A DNA stretch of 64,000 nt from Exiguobacterium sp. SL-9 (GTDB taxonomy: Bacteria; Bacillota; Bacilli; Exiguobacteriales; Exiguobacteriaceae): positions 124,001 to 188,000 of the forward strand of contig NZ_SJUO01000001.1 of the NCBI RefSeq assembly GCF_004336985.1, in the 5' to 3' direction. Both the position numbers and the translations under genes were made by a program. The notes below the pieces were generated by a model. That model had not been told where the DNA came from and searched no databases. It worked only from the letters and a program-made list of their open reading frames with translations. Shown here in pieces: positions 44,980 through 53,825 of the stretch. Every line of letters begins with the position of its first letter. Position 1 is the first letter of the stretch.

Positions 44980-45006
44980 ATATCGGTTAGGAAATATAGT
45001 TCTTTA
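44980..45006 (-). promoter_or_regulatory. SigD (flagellar) promoter of the chemoreceptor gene
   Basis: On the minus strand TAAA (45006-45003), exactly 15 bases, then ACCGATAT (44987-44980), against the Bacillus SigD consensus TAAA-N15-GCCGATAT. It lies 76 bases before the start codon. Confidence 0.8.
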
Positions 45007-45141
45007 TAGTTGATTGAATTATTCGGAAATTATTTTTCAAGAATTGAAGTGGAGTTTCATCCTTTAAACGTGTATAAGAAAATCTTCATATTTGTAATCC
45101 CAGATGCGTTAAGTTACCATATCGGAAAAGGGGGTAAAACG

Positions 45142-45777
45142 ATGAATACATTATTGCAAGAAATCAAAGCGTATAAAGAACAATTCAAACAAAAAGCACC
45201 AGCCGAAAAGCAACGATTGATGGCACAGGCGACGCAAGAATTGAAAGATTCGGGGATGGCGTCCGGTCTAGCAGTAGGCGATCAAGCACCGATGTTTGAA
45301 TTGCCTCATGCGGACGGAACTCAAATCGATTTGAAGGCACTTCTTCAAAAAGGACCTGTCATCGTCACGTTTTATCGAGGTGGATGGTGCCCCTACTGTA
45401 ACCTCGAACTCCGAGCGTATCAGCGAGAACTGGCACAAATCGAGGAAAAAGGCGCGACACTCGTGGCCATCAGCCCGGAAACGCCAGATTATTCGCTATC
45501 GACAAAAGAAAAGAACGAGCTCGACTTTTACGTGTTGAGCGACGTGGACAACCAAGTCGCGCGACAATTCGATCTCGTCTTTGATATGCCTGATTACTTA
45601 ATTGAGATTTACGAAGCATCCGGACTTCACGTCGATGCACATAATGGGAATGAGGACTGGCAGCTTCCGAAGCCAGCGACATTCATCATTCAACCAGATG
45701 GCACGATCTCATTCAGTGATGTGCCTACTGATTATACGGAACGTGTCGACCCGAAAACAGTCATCGGAACATTATAA
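45142..45777 (+). CDS. AhpC/TSA-family peroxiredoxin-like protein
   Basis: This 211-residue thioredoxin-fold protein has GWCPYCNLELR (a CxxC pair) after VIVTFYRGG, the AhpC/TSA redoxin pattern. It should reduce peroxides or disulfides in the cytosol. An N-terminal helix of about 45 residues precedes the domain, as in the YkuU/YfmL-like long forms. Start ATG 45142 after AAAGGGGG; an upstream in-frame start has no site. Confidence 0.8.
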   Translation: MNTLLQEIKAYKEQFKQKAPAEKQRLMAQATQELKDSGMASGLAVGDQAPMFELPHADGTQIDLKALLQKGPVIVTFYRGGWCPYCNLELRAYQRELAQIEEKGATLVAISPETPDYSLSTKEKNELDFYVLSDVDNQVARQFDLVFDMPDYLIEIYEASGLHVDAHNGNEDWQLPKPATFIIQPDGTISFSDVPTDYTERVDPKTVIGTL

Positions 45778-45782
45778 AAAGC

Positions 45783-45814
45783 GGAGGAGATGACAAGCGT
45801 CATCTCCTCCTCTG
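45783..45814 (+). terminator. hairpin after the peroxiredoxin gene
   Basis: GGAGGAGATGAC pairs with GTCATCTCCTCC around AAGC; tail weak. Confidence 0.65.
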
Positions 45815-45818
45815 TTAT

Positions 45819-45850
45819 AAAAAAAGAAGACCGTAGAGGGTTCTACGGTC
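45819..45850 (-). terminator. terminator of the acetyltransferase gene
   Basis: GACCGTAGA pairs with TCTACGGTC; on the minus strand TTCTTTTTTT follows. Confidence 0.8.
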
Positions 45851-45857
45851 ACTAAGC

Positions 45858-46379
45858 TTAAGCCCCCATAATTGAATCATGACGGGTCGTTTCCCAACCA
45901 TATGCCACTTCGCGGAGTAACAATTCGCCAAACTCCCGATCTTTTTGGTCGATGACTTGTCCTTGTTTCCGCTCATAAAATGTACGGAATGGATTCATCT
46001 CAAGCGCCCAGATCAAGAGTCCTGCCTCACACATCGATTGGACGGCATGTTCAAGGAGAGCGGACCCGATTCCGTTCCCTTGATGATTCTCCAAAATATA
46101 GATGGCATATACTTCGTTCGTATGGTTCGGATACTCCCCTGTTCGTTCTTTACCGTAAAGGACGAAGCCCACAATCTCATCATCCACAATCGCCACAAAA
46201 CCGGCTACTTCCTGCCGATGGAGCGCTGTCCGCAACCGCTTGGCCCATTCGATGGAACCGGACGAAACTTTTAATAAATACTCCGACGGTACAATCCCTC
46301 GATAGGTCGTACGCCATCCGTTCACACGCACTCTCGCAATCCCATACACATCATCTGGTTTGGCGACCCGAATGTCCAA
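45858..46379 (-). CDS. GNAT-family N-acetyltransferase
   Basis: This 173-residue protein has the GNAT acetyl-CoA motif IYILENHQGNGIGSALLEHAV and ends with REFGELLLREVAYGW. It resembles small GNAT enzymes of the PaiA/YuaI kind; substrate unknown. The start is TTG 46379, with AGGAGGGGGTCACA before it. Confidence 0.82.
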   Translation of the reverse strand: MDIRVAKPDDVYGIARVRVNGWRTTYRGIVPSEYLLKVSSGSIEWAKRLRTALHRQEVAGFVAIVDDEIVGFVLYGKERTGEYPNHTNEVYAIYILENHQGNGIGSALLEHAVQSMCEAGLLIWALEMNPFRTFYERKQGQVIDQKDREFGELLLREVAYGWETTRHDSIMGA

Positions 46380-46476
46380 TGTGACCCCCTCCTAACCCGA
46401 AGCTTTACAAATAGTTTACCACAAATCCCCAACTCACAATCCAAGATTACATGATTTTTGGGCGTTCTTCCATCAC

Positions 46477-46515
46477 AAAAAAAAGAGACGCCACCTGCAC
46501 TGAGGCAACGTCTCT
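46477..46515 (-). terminator. terminator of the fructose operon
   Basis: AGAGACG pairs with CGTCTCT with an inner CCT/AGG; on the minus strand a run of T follows. Confidence 0.8.
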
Positions 46516-46521
46516 CGTTGA

Positions 46522-48429
46522 TTATGCGACTTCTTTTGATTGAACCTGTGTAGACGATGTTAACGGTTTTTTCAAGAATGAGAGGAGAAGTGCTCCAATC
46601 AATGCTCCGGCGAGAATCGCAAGGGCGTAAAGACCCATACTCATCGCGACGTTACCTGCTCCTTCAAGGAGTGGGAAGACGAAGATCCCACCGTGTGGCG
46701 CTGGCAATTGGATGGCGAAGAATGCTGACAATCCACCGGCGATGGCAGATCCAAGAATCGCTGACGGCAATACACGGACCGGGTCAGCCGCTGCGAACGG
46801 GATGGCTGCTTCCGTAATGAATGAGGCACCCATGATATACGCGGTCTTTCCGGCTTCACGTTCTTGTTTCGAGAATTTCTGACGAGCGAACACTGTAGAC
46901 GCGAGTGCAACGAGAAGTGGTGGCACCATCCCACCAGCCATGACGGCTGCCATGACTTCTTGGTTACCGGCAGTAAGGGCCGCTGTACCAAAGACGTATG
47001 CTGTCTTGTTGATCGGACCGCCCATATCGACGGCCATCATTCCACCGACGATGACACCGAGCAAGATGGCGTTCGCGCCGCTCATGCTATTCAGTGTTTC
47101 CATCAACCACGTCATAAGCGCGGCAATCGGTTCGTTGACGACGAGTAACATGATCATCCCAGAGATGAATGAGCCGAGTAGCGGATACAATAGAACTGGC
47201 TTGATTCCTTCAAGTGTAGCCGGCAATTTCGCGAGCGCTTTCTTCAAGAAGAGGACGACATAACCTGCCAAGAAACCGGCGATGAGTCCACCGAGGAATC
47301 CTGCGTTCCCTTGGCTTGCGAGTGCCCCGGCGACGAGACCTGGTGCGAGACCTGGACGATCGGCAATCGACATCGCGATGAAACCAGCGAGAATCGGGAC
47401 GAGGAAGCCGAACGCTGCGCCACCAATGGTCATGAGTTGGGCGGCGAATTCGTTGTACGACGGGTCATCCGGGTTGGCCGAGTTGATGCCCCAGAAGAAG
47501 CTGAGCGCGATCAAGAGACCACCAGCGACGACGAGAGGAAGCATCGCGGATACCCCGCTCATCAAATGCTTATAGATGCCTGTACGCTGTTCTTTTGGCT
47601 GACCTGATTTACCAGTCGCTTGATAGACAGGTCCGTCTTGTTTCATGGCCCGGTTGATCAACTCTTCCGGCTTCCGGATGCCTTGGGCGACCGGCACTTC
47701 GATGACGTGTTTACCTGCGAAACGGTCCATCTCGACGGCTTTATCGGCTGCGACGATAATGGCAGTCGCTTTCGAGATATCAGCCGCTGTCAATTCATTT
47801 TTGACGCCCGTCGATCCGTTCGTCTCGACTTTAATGTCAACACCCATCGCTTCCGCTTTTTGCTTCAAGCTGTCAGCGGCCATGTACGTGTGGGCGATAC
47901 CCGTTGGACAAGCCGTTACGGCAAGGATGTAAGGCGCGTCTGCTTGAACCGGTTTCGAAGCGACAGGAGCCGCCTCAGCTGCTTCTTTTTCTTCGATGGC
48001 CCGGATGACGTCATCTTCTGATGTGGCTGCATAGAGACGTTCTTGGAACGCTGGATCCATAAGGAAGACAGATAATTTCGAAAGTGTTTCCAAGTGTTCG
48101 TTATTGGCGTGCTCTCCGGCTGCAATCATGAAGAACAAGCGGCTGTCTTGGCCGTCGAGTGCCTCGTAATCGATGCCTTCCGAGCGTCCGAAAGCGATGG
48201 CCGGTTGTTTGACGGCTTTCGTCTTCGCGTGTGGGATGGCAATCCCTTCACCGAGTCCAGTCGTGCTTTGTGCCTCACGTGCGAGGATTGCGTCGCGATA
48301 GCCGTTGCGGTCCGATAGTTTGCCGGCGCGGTCGAGCACGTCGACGAGTTCTTCGATGACTTCGGCTTTCGAACGGCTGCGGAGATTCAGTTGAATCGTG
48401 TCTTTTTTAAGAAGGTCCGTGATGTTCAT
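46522..48429 (-). CDS. fruA: PTS fructose transporter EIIABC
   Basis: This 635-residue protein imports fructose as fructose-1-phosphate. It has an EIIA domain (about 1-145) with the active His in GIAIPHAKT, an EIIB domain (about 165-265) with the active Cys in CPTGIAHTYMA, and an EIIC membrane domain (about 290-625). Start ATG 48429 after GGAGGAAACAAC, overlapping the fruK stop by four bases. It is last in fruR-fruK-fruA. Confidence 0.93.
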   Translation of the reverse strand: MNITDLLKKDTIQLNLRSRSKAEVIEELVDVLDRAGKLSDRNGYRDAILAREAQSTTGLGEGIAIPHAKTKAVKQPAIAFGRSEGIDYEALDGQDSRLFFMIAAGEHANNEHLETLSKLSVFLMDPAFQERLYAATSEDDVIRAIEEKEAAEAAPVASKPVQADAPYILAVTACPTGIAHTYMAADSLKQKAEAMGVDIKVETNGSTGVKNELTAADISKATAIIVAADKAVEMDRFAGKHVIEVPVAQGIRKPEELINRAMKQDGPVYQATGKSGQPKEQRTGIYKHLMSGVSAMLPLVVAGGLLIALSFFWGINSANPDDPSYNEFAAQLMTIGGAAFGFLVPILAGFIAMSIADRPGLAPGLVAGALASQGNAGFLGGLIAGFLAGYVVLFLKKALAKLPATLEGIKPVLLYPLLGSFISGMIMLLVVNEPIAALMTWLMETLNSMSGANAILLGVIVGGMMAVDMGGPINKTAYVFGTAALTAGNQEVMAAVMAGGMVPPLLVALASTVFARQKFSKQEREAGKTAYIMGASFITEAAIPFAAADPVRVLPSAILGSAIAGGLSAFFAIQLPAPHGGIFVFPLLEGAGNVAMSMGLYALAILAGALIGALLLSFLKKPLTSSTQVQSKEVA

Positions 48430-49355
48430 GTTGTTTCCTCCAATCGAGATAGTGGGGTGACGCTGACTTCGCCGACCAAGCGGTCCACGTCTTGTTTTGT
48501 GCACAGCCCGAACGTATATGCAGACGCGCTGCCGGTCGTGACCGCATAGCGGAACGCCTCGGTTGCGTCGTGGTCTAGAATGTTGGCGACGAATCCGGCG
48601 ACGAGTGAATCACCTGCGCCGACCGAGTTGACAAGTTTACCGCTCGGTGTATTCGCCGTATAGGCGCCTGAAGCGTTGACGAGCATGGCACCATCACCGG
48701 CGAACGAGACGATCACGTTTTGAGCACCGCGTTCGACCAACTGCTCCGCGTACGGGAGCGCCTGTTCAAACGTCTCGATGTCTGTATCGAACAGTTCACC
48801 GAGTTCATGGTGGTTCGGTTTGATCATAAGCGGTTTGAGTGCGAGCACTTCAAGCATCGCTTCCTTCGTCGTATCGACGACGAACTCGGCACCGTTCGCC
48901 CGAACCGTCTCAGCGAGCGTTCGATAGAGCGTGTCCGGCAGGTTGCCAGGAATGCTTCCGGCGAGCACGACGATATCGCCACGTTGGATGTGATCGAATT
49001 GTCGCGTCAACCGTTCAAGTTCCGTATCCGAGATGACAGGACCGCTCGCATTCAATTCCGTCTCTTCTTGCGCCCGGATCTTGATGTTGATTCGTGTCTG
49101 TCCATCGACTTCGACGAAATCGGTTTGGACGCCTTTGTCTGTCAACGCCTTCTTGATGAAGTCTCCAGTCGTGCCGCCGACGAATCCGAGGGCGACCGTG
49201 TCGACGTCGTATTCACGTAAGACGAACGCGACGTTGATCCCTTTTCCACCGGCTCGTTGTGTCGTCTCTTGAATCCGATTGACTTCACCGAGGACGACTT
49301 CAGGGAGGGTGACGTAATAATCGATTGAGGGATTGAGTGTTAATGTGTAAATCAT
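48426..49355 (-). CDS. fruK: 1-phosphofructokinase
   Basis: This 309-residue PfkB-family kinase turns fructose-1-phosphate into fructose-1,6-bisphosphate. It starts IYTLTLNPSIDYYVTLPE and has the second signature NSVGAGDSLVAGF with the catalytic Asp. It overlaps fruR by four bases upstream and fruA by four bases downstream, so translation of the three is coupled. Confidence 0.93.
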   Translation of the reverse strand: MIYTLTLNPSIDYYVTLPEVVLGEVNRIQETTQRAGGKGINVAFVLREYDVDTVALGFVGGTTGDFIKKALTDKGVQTDFVEVDGQTRINIKIRAQEETELNASGPVISDTELERLTRQFDHIQRGDIVVLAGSIPGNLPDTLYRTLAETVRANGAEFVVDTTKEAMLEVLALKPLMIKPNHHELGELFDTDIETFEQALPYAEQLVERGAQNVIVSFAGDGAMLVNASGAYTANTPSGKLVNSVGAGDSLVAGFVANILDHDATEAFRYAVTTGSASAYTFGLCTKQDVDRLVGEVSVTPLSRLEETT

Positions 49356-50098
49356 TGGGCGTTCACCACCTTTGTAATTGATTGGATCGAGCTGACATAT
49401 GGCATGTCGCCAAACGTGACGAGCGTGGCCGCTTCGAGCGGAGCCACCCGGCTGAACGAACGTTTCCCGAATTTTGAATCGTCCGCCAAGATGTACGCTT
49501 CACGTGCCAAGTCGATCGCAGTTTTTTTGACGAGTGCCTCTTCCGGGTCCGGGGTCGTGTACCCGGCTTCTAAGTCGACGCCGTTAATGCCGAGAAAGGC
49601 GAGGTCGACCCGATAGTTCATCATGCTCTCGCGAGCGTTATAGCCGACGAGCGCTTGCGTCGAACGCTTCAACTCGCCGCCGATCACGAATGTTTTAATG
49701 TCGAGATCGAACAAGTCGTTGGCGATCGGTAAGCTGTTCGTCACGACGATCACGTCTTTTCCATCTAAGAAAGGAACCATCGCTTGCGTCGTCGTCCCGG
49801 CGTCAAGATAAACGGACATCCCGTCTTTGATGAACGTTGCGGCCTTCCGTGCAATCGCAACTTTTTCATCGACGTGTTGATCTCGTTTTTCCTCGAACGT
49901 CGGCTCTTCTTCGTTGCGTGCCACGAGCGTTGCGCCGCCATGAACACGTGCGAGATAGCCTTCGGCTTCGAGGTCGGTCAAATCCCGGCGAATCGTCGAC
50001 TCCGACGATGCCGTCAACTCGACCAATTCTTTCAATTTGACAATTTTTTGCTCCGACAGACGTTGCAAAATCAGTTGATGTCGTTGCTTCGTTAACAT
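49352..50098 (-). CDS. fruR: DeoR-family fructose operon regulator
   Basis: This 248-residue regulator has the DeoR helix-turn-helix (LKELVELTASSESTIRRDL, residues about 20-40) and a sugar-phosphate sensor domain with the DAGTT motif. It should respond to fructose-1-phosphate. It is first in the operon. Upstream lie three 10-base direct repeats and a cre site in the promoter. GGAGGGAATACG precedes the ATG. Confidence 0.9.
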   Translation of the reverse strand: MLTKQRHQLILQRLSEQKIVKLKELVELTASSESTIRRDLTDLEAEGYLARVHGGATLVARNEEEPTFEEKRDQHVDEKVAIARKAATFIKDGMSVYLDAGTTTQAMVPFLDGKDVIVVTNSLPIANDLFDLDIKTFVIGGELKRSTQALVGYNARESMMNYRVDLAFLGINGVDLEAGYTTPDPEEALVKKTAIDLAREAYILADDSKFGKRSFSRVAPLEAATLVTFGDMPYVSSIQSITKVVNAQ

Positions 50099-50118
50099 CG
50101 TATTCCCTCCGTAGCTCT

Positions 50119-50147
50119 AATATAAAGCGTTTTCATTTAAAAAACAA
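50119..50147 (-). promoter_or_regulatory. fru promoter with cre site
   Basis: On the minus strand TTGTTT (50147-50142), 17 bases, TATATT (50124-50119). The cre-like TGAAAACGCTTTAT (50135-50122, last two bases off consensus) lies in the spacer and over the -10 box, so CcpA would block the promoter. Confidence 0.7.
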
Positions 50148-50170
50148 TCATAAACATTCAAAATCATTCA
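50141..50170 (-). promoter_or_regulatory. three 10-base direct repeats, probable FruR operator
   Basis: On the minus strand TGAATGATTT, TGAATGTTTA and TGATTGTTTT stand in exact 10-base register and reach into the -35 box. DeoR-family fructose regulators bind such tandem repeats. Confidence 0.7.
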
Positions 50171-50200
50171 CTATTTTTAAATCTGTCACAATTATAACAT

Positions 50201-50228
50201 AAAAAACGGTCACTTAGTGACCGTTTTT
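50201..50228 (-). terminator. terminator of the hydrolase gene
   Basis: ACGGTCAC pairs with GTGACCGT around TTA; T-runs on both sides, also facing the fru promoter region. Confidence 0.85.
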
Positions 50229-50237
50229 GGTAGTTCG

Positions 50238-51152
50238 TCATTGTTTTATCAACCAATCGTTCAATTTTTGGATGAGTTCGGGATGGAGTGGTGCTTCGAT
50301 CGCTTCCCGGTATTCTTTATGCAACGTGAGGAGCGAGTGCGGGTTCGTGCGTTCGACGAGCAAGTGATTCATGTCGTGGATGATGTGGCTGTCGACGTCC
50401 CCTTTCGTCCGAATCGAATGGACATGCTCCGGCGGCACTTGAACGTCACGGTCGCCGGTGAGAGCGAGTACGGGAACACGCACATGTTCGAGCCGCTCCC
50501 GGACGTCGTATGATGCATGCTCGCGAATCCATTTGGCGTTGACGACTTGGCCGCGGTACTTGAAGGCAGCGACGTTCGTCCGAAGCGATCGTTCGAGCAG
50601 GTCGTCTTGGCGCTGGCGAATCTTCTTCGGGACGCCGGTCAATCGATAGAACACGCCCTTAAGTCCTTTCACCGAACCGACTTCAGTTGCGAGTGCGTCG
50701 GCTTGCAGCAAAAACATCTTCTTCGAGGAATCGTTGAATCCGGCGAGAAGAATCAGCCCGGCCGCGTTCGTCTCGAGCTGGACCGCCGGGGCGATGACGG
50801 CCCCTTCGCTATGGCCGAGCACGTACATGTCACCTGCGTCCGGCTCCTGTTTGATGGCGTTGACGACGGTGATCGCGTCTGTCACCAGGTCGTGCAGCCC
50901 GACTTTATTGAAATCACCGTCTGATTCTCCGATGCCTTGTTTGTCATACCGATAGACGTTGACGCCCATCTCGAAGAGCGCCTCGGCCAGTTTTTTATAC
51001 GTGCCGAATTGGGATGGACCGAGATTGCCGTCTCGGTCGCTCGGCCCGCTCCCGCTCAAGAGGATGACCGTCTTTCGCGGTTCGCCGTGGGTCAGCCATG
51101 TACCGGCCAGTTGTCCATAATTCGTTGTCACGTTCAGTTGTCGTTCCATCAT
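50238..51152 (-). CDS. alpha/beta hydrolase, serine esterase/peptidase type
   Basis: This 304-residue protein has LLSGSGPSDRDGN (oxyanion region), YRYDKQGIGES, nucleophile elbow GHSEG with Ser115, Asp in TGDRDVQVP and His in HDMNHLL. The SGSGPxDRDG pattern is that of secreted or cytosolic esterases near YqkD/Aes-like groups; substrate unknown. Start ATG 51152 or 51149 after GGGGAGGCG. Confidence 0.82.
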   Translation of the reverse strand: MMERQLNVTTNYGQLAGTWLTHGEPRKTVILLSGSGPSDRDGNLGPSQFGTYKKLAEALFEMGVNVYRYDKQGIGESDGDFNKVGLHDLVTDAITVVNAIKQEPDAGDMYVLGHSEGAVIAPAVQLETNAAGLILLAGFNDSSKKMFLLQADALATEVGSVKGLKGVFYRLTGVPKKIRQRQDDLLERSLRTNVAAFKYRGQVVNAKWIREHASYDVRERLEHVRVPVLALTGDRDVQVPPEHVHSIRTKGDVDSHIIHDMNHLLVERTNPHSLLTLHKEYREAIEAPLHPELIQKLNDWLIKQ

Positions 51153-51310
51153 ATCGCCTCCCCTTTCATCATAACGGACAATCAAACGTGTTTCGAGTAA
51201 AACAAGTAATCCATCACTCGATTCATGTGACGACCGATGTCATCATTTAACACATATCAAGTCAACTTCATATTCGTACGACCTTCTATAATCCATCAGA
51301 AAAATAGTCG

Positions 51311-51339
51311 TTGATACATCGTAATCATTACGCTATGAT
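51311..51339 (+). promoter_or_regulatory. promoter of the Zur-controlled importer operon
   Basis: TTGATA (51311-51316), exactly 17 bases, TATGAT (51334-51339). The first Zur box fills the spacer and the second covers the transcription start, so both would block RNA polymerase. Confidence 0.85.
51319..51333. promoter_or_regulatory. Zur box 1
   Basis: TCGTAATCATTACGC matches the Bacillus Zur core TCGTAAT-N-ATTACGA at all but the last base. Confidence 0.85.
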
Positions 51340-51344
51340 GTAAT

Positions 51345-51359
51345 GCGTAATCATTACAA
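51345..51359. promoter_or_regulatory. Zur box 2
   Basis: GCGTAATCATTACAA keeps CGTAAT-N-ATTAC; its centre is 26 bases from that of box 1. Confidence 0.8.
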
Positions 51360-51382
51360 TTTGAAAGAAGGATGTAGACTCC

Positions 51383-52882
51383 ATGAAATATTTCCTTGCG
51401 GTTATATGTGTAATGCCTTTCCTATTTCTATCCGCCTGCAACGACTCAAGCCAAAGCAATCAGCATTTACATTTCGTCTATAATTTCTCGACGCAATCAC
51501 TCGACCCGCATCGTGACACTAGCTACGTGCCGCTTCGAGCCGGCGTTACCGAAACACTGTTCAAACTGAACGATGAGACGTTATCCGTCGACCCATGGCT
51601 CGCCCAATCGTTCGAACAAGTGAACGAAACGACGTGGCGCATTTACATACGAGAAAACGTGTCGTTCCACAATGGAAAACTGCTCGACGCACAGGCGGTC
51701 AAACAATCACTCGACCGCTCCATCGAAGAGAATGTCGGGTTACGTAGCGCGTTGCGCATCAAATCAATCACGCCGGAAGCATCTAGCCTCCTCATTGAGA
51801 CGACCATACCATATCCAGAACTCGTCAATGAACTGGTCCATCCGAACACATCGATCATTGACGTCACTGCGGATGATGCCATCGATCAAAAGCCTGTCGG
51901 GACTGGCCCTTATCAAGTGACGTCGTTCCAACCTGGCTCGAACATTCAACTGGAACGCCATGGCGCATATTGGGATGGGCAACCGAAACTCGATACGGTC
52001 ACGTTCACGTTCAATGAAGATCCGGGCTCGCGGACGATGGCGCTCCGGTCCGGCGAAGCAGACATCGTCTATCGTCCCGAAATCGAGATGATCGACACAT
52101 TAGAACAGGACGGGCTCGTCGTCGATAAGGCCGAAACGTTTCGTGTTCATCAGCTGACGATGAACCTGGAACGGGAACACATGCAGTCACTTGCCATGCG
52201 TCGACTCATCGACTCGCTCATCAACCGAGAACAAATCGTTGACGGCATCTTGAACGGCTACGCTTCACCTGCTGTCGGGCCGTTCTTACCATCGTTCCCG
52301 TTTGCCCCTGCCTATCCTTCTGATGAGGAGGAAGACCTTGCCGACTTGCTCGAACAAGACGGTTACGAGCAGGTTGATGGGTTATTGACTAAAGACGGTA
52401 ACCCGGTCCAATTGAAACTGTTGACGTATAGCGCCCGTCCTGATTTACCACTTATCGCACAGTTGATTCAATCTGATGCAAAACAAGTCGGGATTACCAT
52501 CGATATTCAAATGATTGACACACCCGAGGAATATATGGCATCCGAGCGAGATTGGGACTTGGCGACATATAGCAACTTGACCGCACCTCGCGGCGATGGC
52601 GGCTATTATTTGAACGCCACGTTCCATCCCGACGGTGCATTGAATTTCAGCGGTGTAGAAGATACGGCGCTGACACAGATGATTGACCGCTTGAATCAGA
52701 CGGTCGACCGTGATCAACGCGACCAAACGACCGAAGAGATCGCACAATATGTCGATGAGCGCGTCATCAATTCCTTCTTGGTCCACCCTTCAACAAATGT
52801 CGCTTTGAAAGACAACGTCCGTGGGTGGGTCACTGAAAAGAGTGAATATTATATGATCACAAAAGACTTGGAAGTGTTGTGA
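51383..52882 (+). CDS. Zur-controlled ABC substrate-binding lipoprotein (SBP family 5, NikA/CntA-like)
   Basis: This 499-residue lipoprotein has a signal peptide with lipobox LSAC (Cys19) and the family-5 binding fold: LDPHRDTSYVPLRAGVTETLF, VSFHNGKLLDAQAVKQSLD, and PVGTGPYQVTSF. It should capture a ligand outside the cell for the permease pair after it. Because two Zur boxes control it, the likely cargo is zinc bound to a chelator rather than nickel or peptides; the staphylopine receptor CntA belongs to the same family. Ligand assignment is an inference. Confidence 0.85.
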   Translation: MKYFLAVICVMPFLFLSACNDSSQSNQHLHFVYNFSTQSLDPHRDTSYVPLRAGVTETLFKLNDETLSVDPWLAQSFEQVNETTWRIYIRENVSFHNGKLLDAQAVKQSLDRSIEENVGLRSALRIKSITPEASSLLIETTIPYPELVNELVHPNTSIIDVTADDAIDQKPVGTGPYQVTSFQPGSNIQLERHGAYWDGQPKLDTVTFTFNEDPGSRTMALRSGEADIVYRPEIEMIDTLEQDGLVVDKAETFRVHQLTMNLEREHMQSLAMRRLIDSLINREQIVDGILNGYASPAVGPFLPSFPFAPAYPSDEEEDLADLLEQDGYEQVDGLLTKDGNPVQLKLLTYSARPDLPLIAQLIQSDAKQVGITIDIQMIDTPEEYMASERDWDLATYSNLTAPRGDGGYYLNATFHPDGALNFSGVEDTALTQMIDRLNQTVDRDQRDQTTEEIAQYVDERVINSFLVHPSTNVALKDNVRGWVTEKSEYYMITKDLEVL

Positions 52883-52883
52883 G

Positions 52884-53825
52884 ATGAAGCGATTCGTGGC
52901 ACGTAAATCACTTGAGTGGGGACTAGCCTTTCTAGTCTTCACTTTTTTCAGTTTCCTGCTTCTACGTCTCGTTCCGGGGGACCCCGTCCTCTATTTACTA
53001 AAAGTCGATGAATTGAACGTCGATGTCGCCGAGATTGACCGCCTCCGCGAGGAGCTAGGGTTCACTGCTCCGGTTTGGGTCCAATACGTGAACTGGCTCA
53101 CGCAAGTATTGCAATTGAATTTAGGGAACTCACTCATCACGGGACAACCGGTAACTCAATTGTTTATGGACAACTATGCTGCGACGTTTGAACTTGCCGC
53201 CGGAGGGATCTTTGTGGCGATTGCGCTTGCCGTGCCGTTCGGCACCATCAGTGCGTTCCGACCAAAGTCTGTCTCTGCCAAGCTCGCGACGGGACTGTCA
53301 GTCGTCGGATCATCGGTCCCGAGCTTTTTAATCGGGTTGATCCTAATGTATGTGTTCGCCGTTTCCCTTCAGTGGTTTCCCGTAATGGGTCGAAATGGTT
53401 GGGACAGTCTCGTCTTACCGTCTCTGACGTTAGGCATTGCCGTCGGATGTGTCTACATCCGGCTCATCCGCTCAACATTACTCGATGTGATGGCATCGGA
53501 TTACGTCGCGATGGCAAGAGTTCGCGGAATCCGTTCCAGAACGGTATTGATTCGCTATATCACCCGCGCAGCGTTACCGCCTGTCATCTCAATGTTCGGC
53601 GTAAGCGTGGCAAGTCTTATGGGTGGTGTCGTCGTACTCGAAGTGTTGTTCGCTTATCCCGGGGTAGGCAAATTGATGGTGGATTCTGTGTTGCGCCGCG
53701 ATTTCCCGGTCTTACAGGGCTATCTCGTCTTCACGACTTGTTTAGTCGCGAGCATCAACCTTGTGACCAATGGCATGTTACGTCTGCTCCAACCTCACCT
53801 TTACCGAAAGGATGTGTCGCGATGA
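52884..53825 (+). CDS. ABC permease of the Zur-controlled importer (NikB/CntB-like)
   Basis: This 313-residue inner-membrane permease has six segments, the N-terminal LRLVPGDPV of DppB/NikB proteins, and an EAA loop at YVAMARVRGIRSRTVLIRYITR. It starts one base after the binding-protein stop and overlaps the second permease, so translation is coupled. Confidence 0.9.
   Translation: MKRFVARKSLEWGLAFLVFTFFSFLLLRLVPGDPVLYLLKVDELNVDVAEIDRLREELGFTAPVWVQYVNWLTQVLQLNLGNSLITGQPVTQLFMDNYAATFELAAGGIFVAIALAVPFGTISAFRPKSVSAKLATGLSVVGSSVPSFLIGLILMYVFAVSLQWFPVMGRNGWDSLVLPSLTLGIAVGCVYIRLIRSTLLDVMASDYVAMARVRGIRSRTVLIRYITRAALPPVISMFGVSVASLMGGVVVLEVLFAYPGVGKLMVDSVLRRDFPVLQGYLVFTTCLVASINLVTNGMLRLLQPHLYRKDVSR

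Noticed and set aside
51383-52882. nickel-specific binding protein (NikA) as the call
   Set aside because: Family alone cannot tell the ligand, and two Zur boxes point to zinc.
53372-53821. long N-terminal extension of the second permease
   Set aside because: It is the shadow frame of the first permease; the ATGA overlap at 53822 is the normal start for this family.
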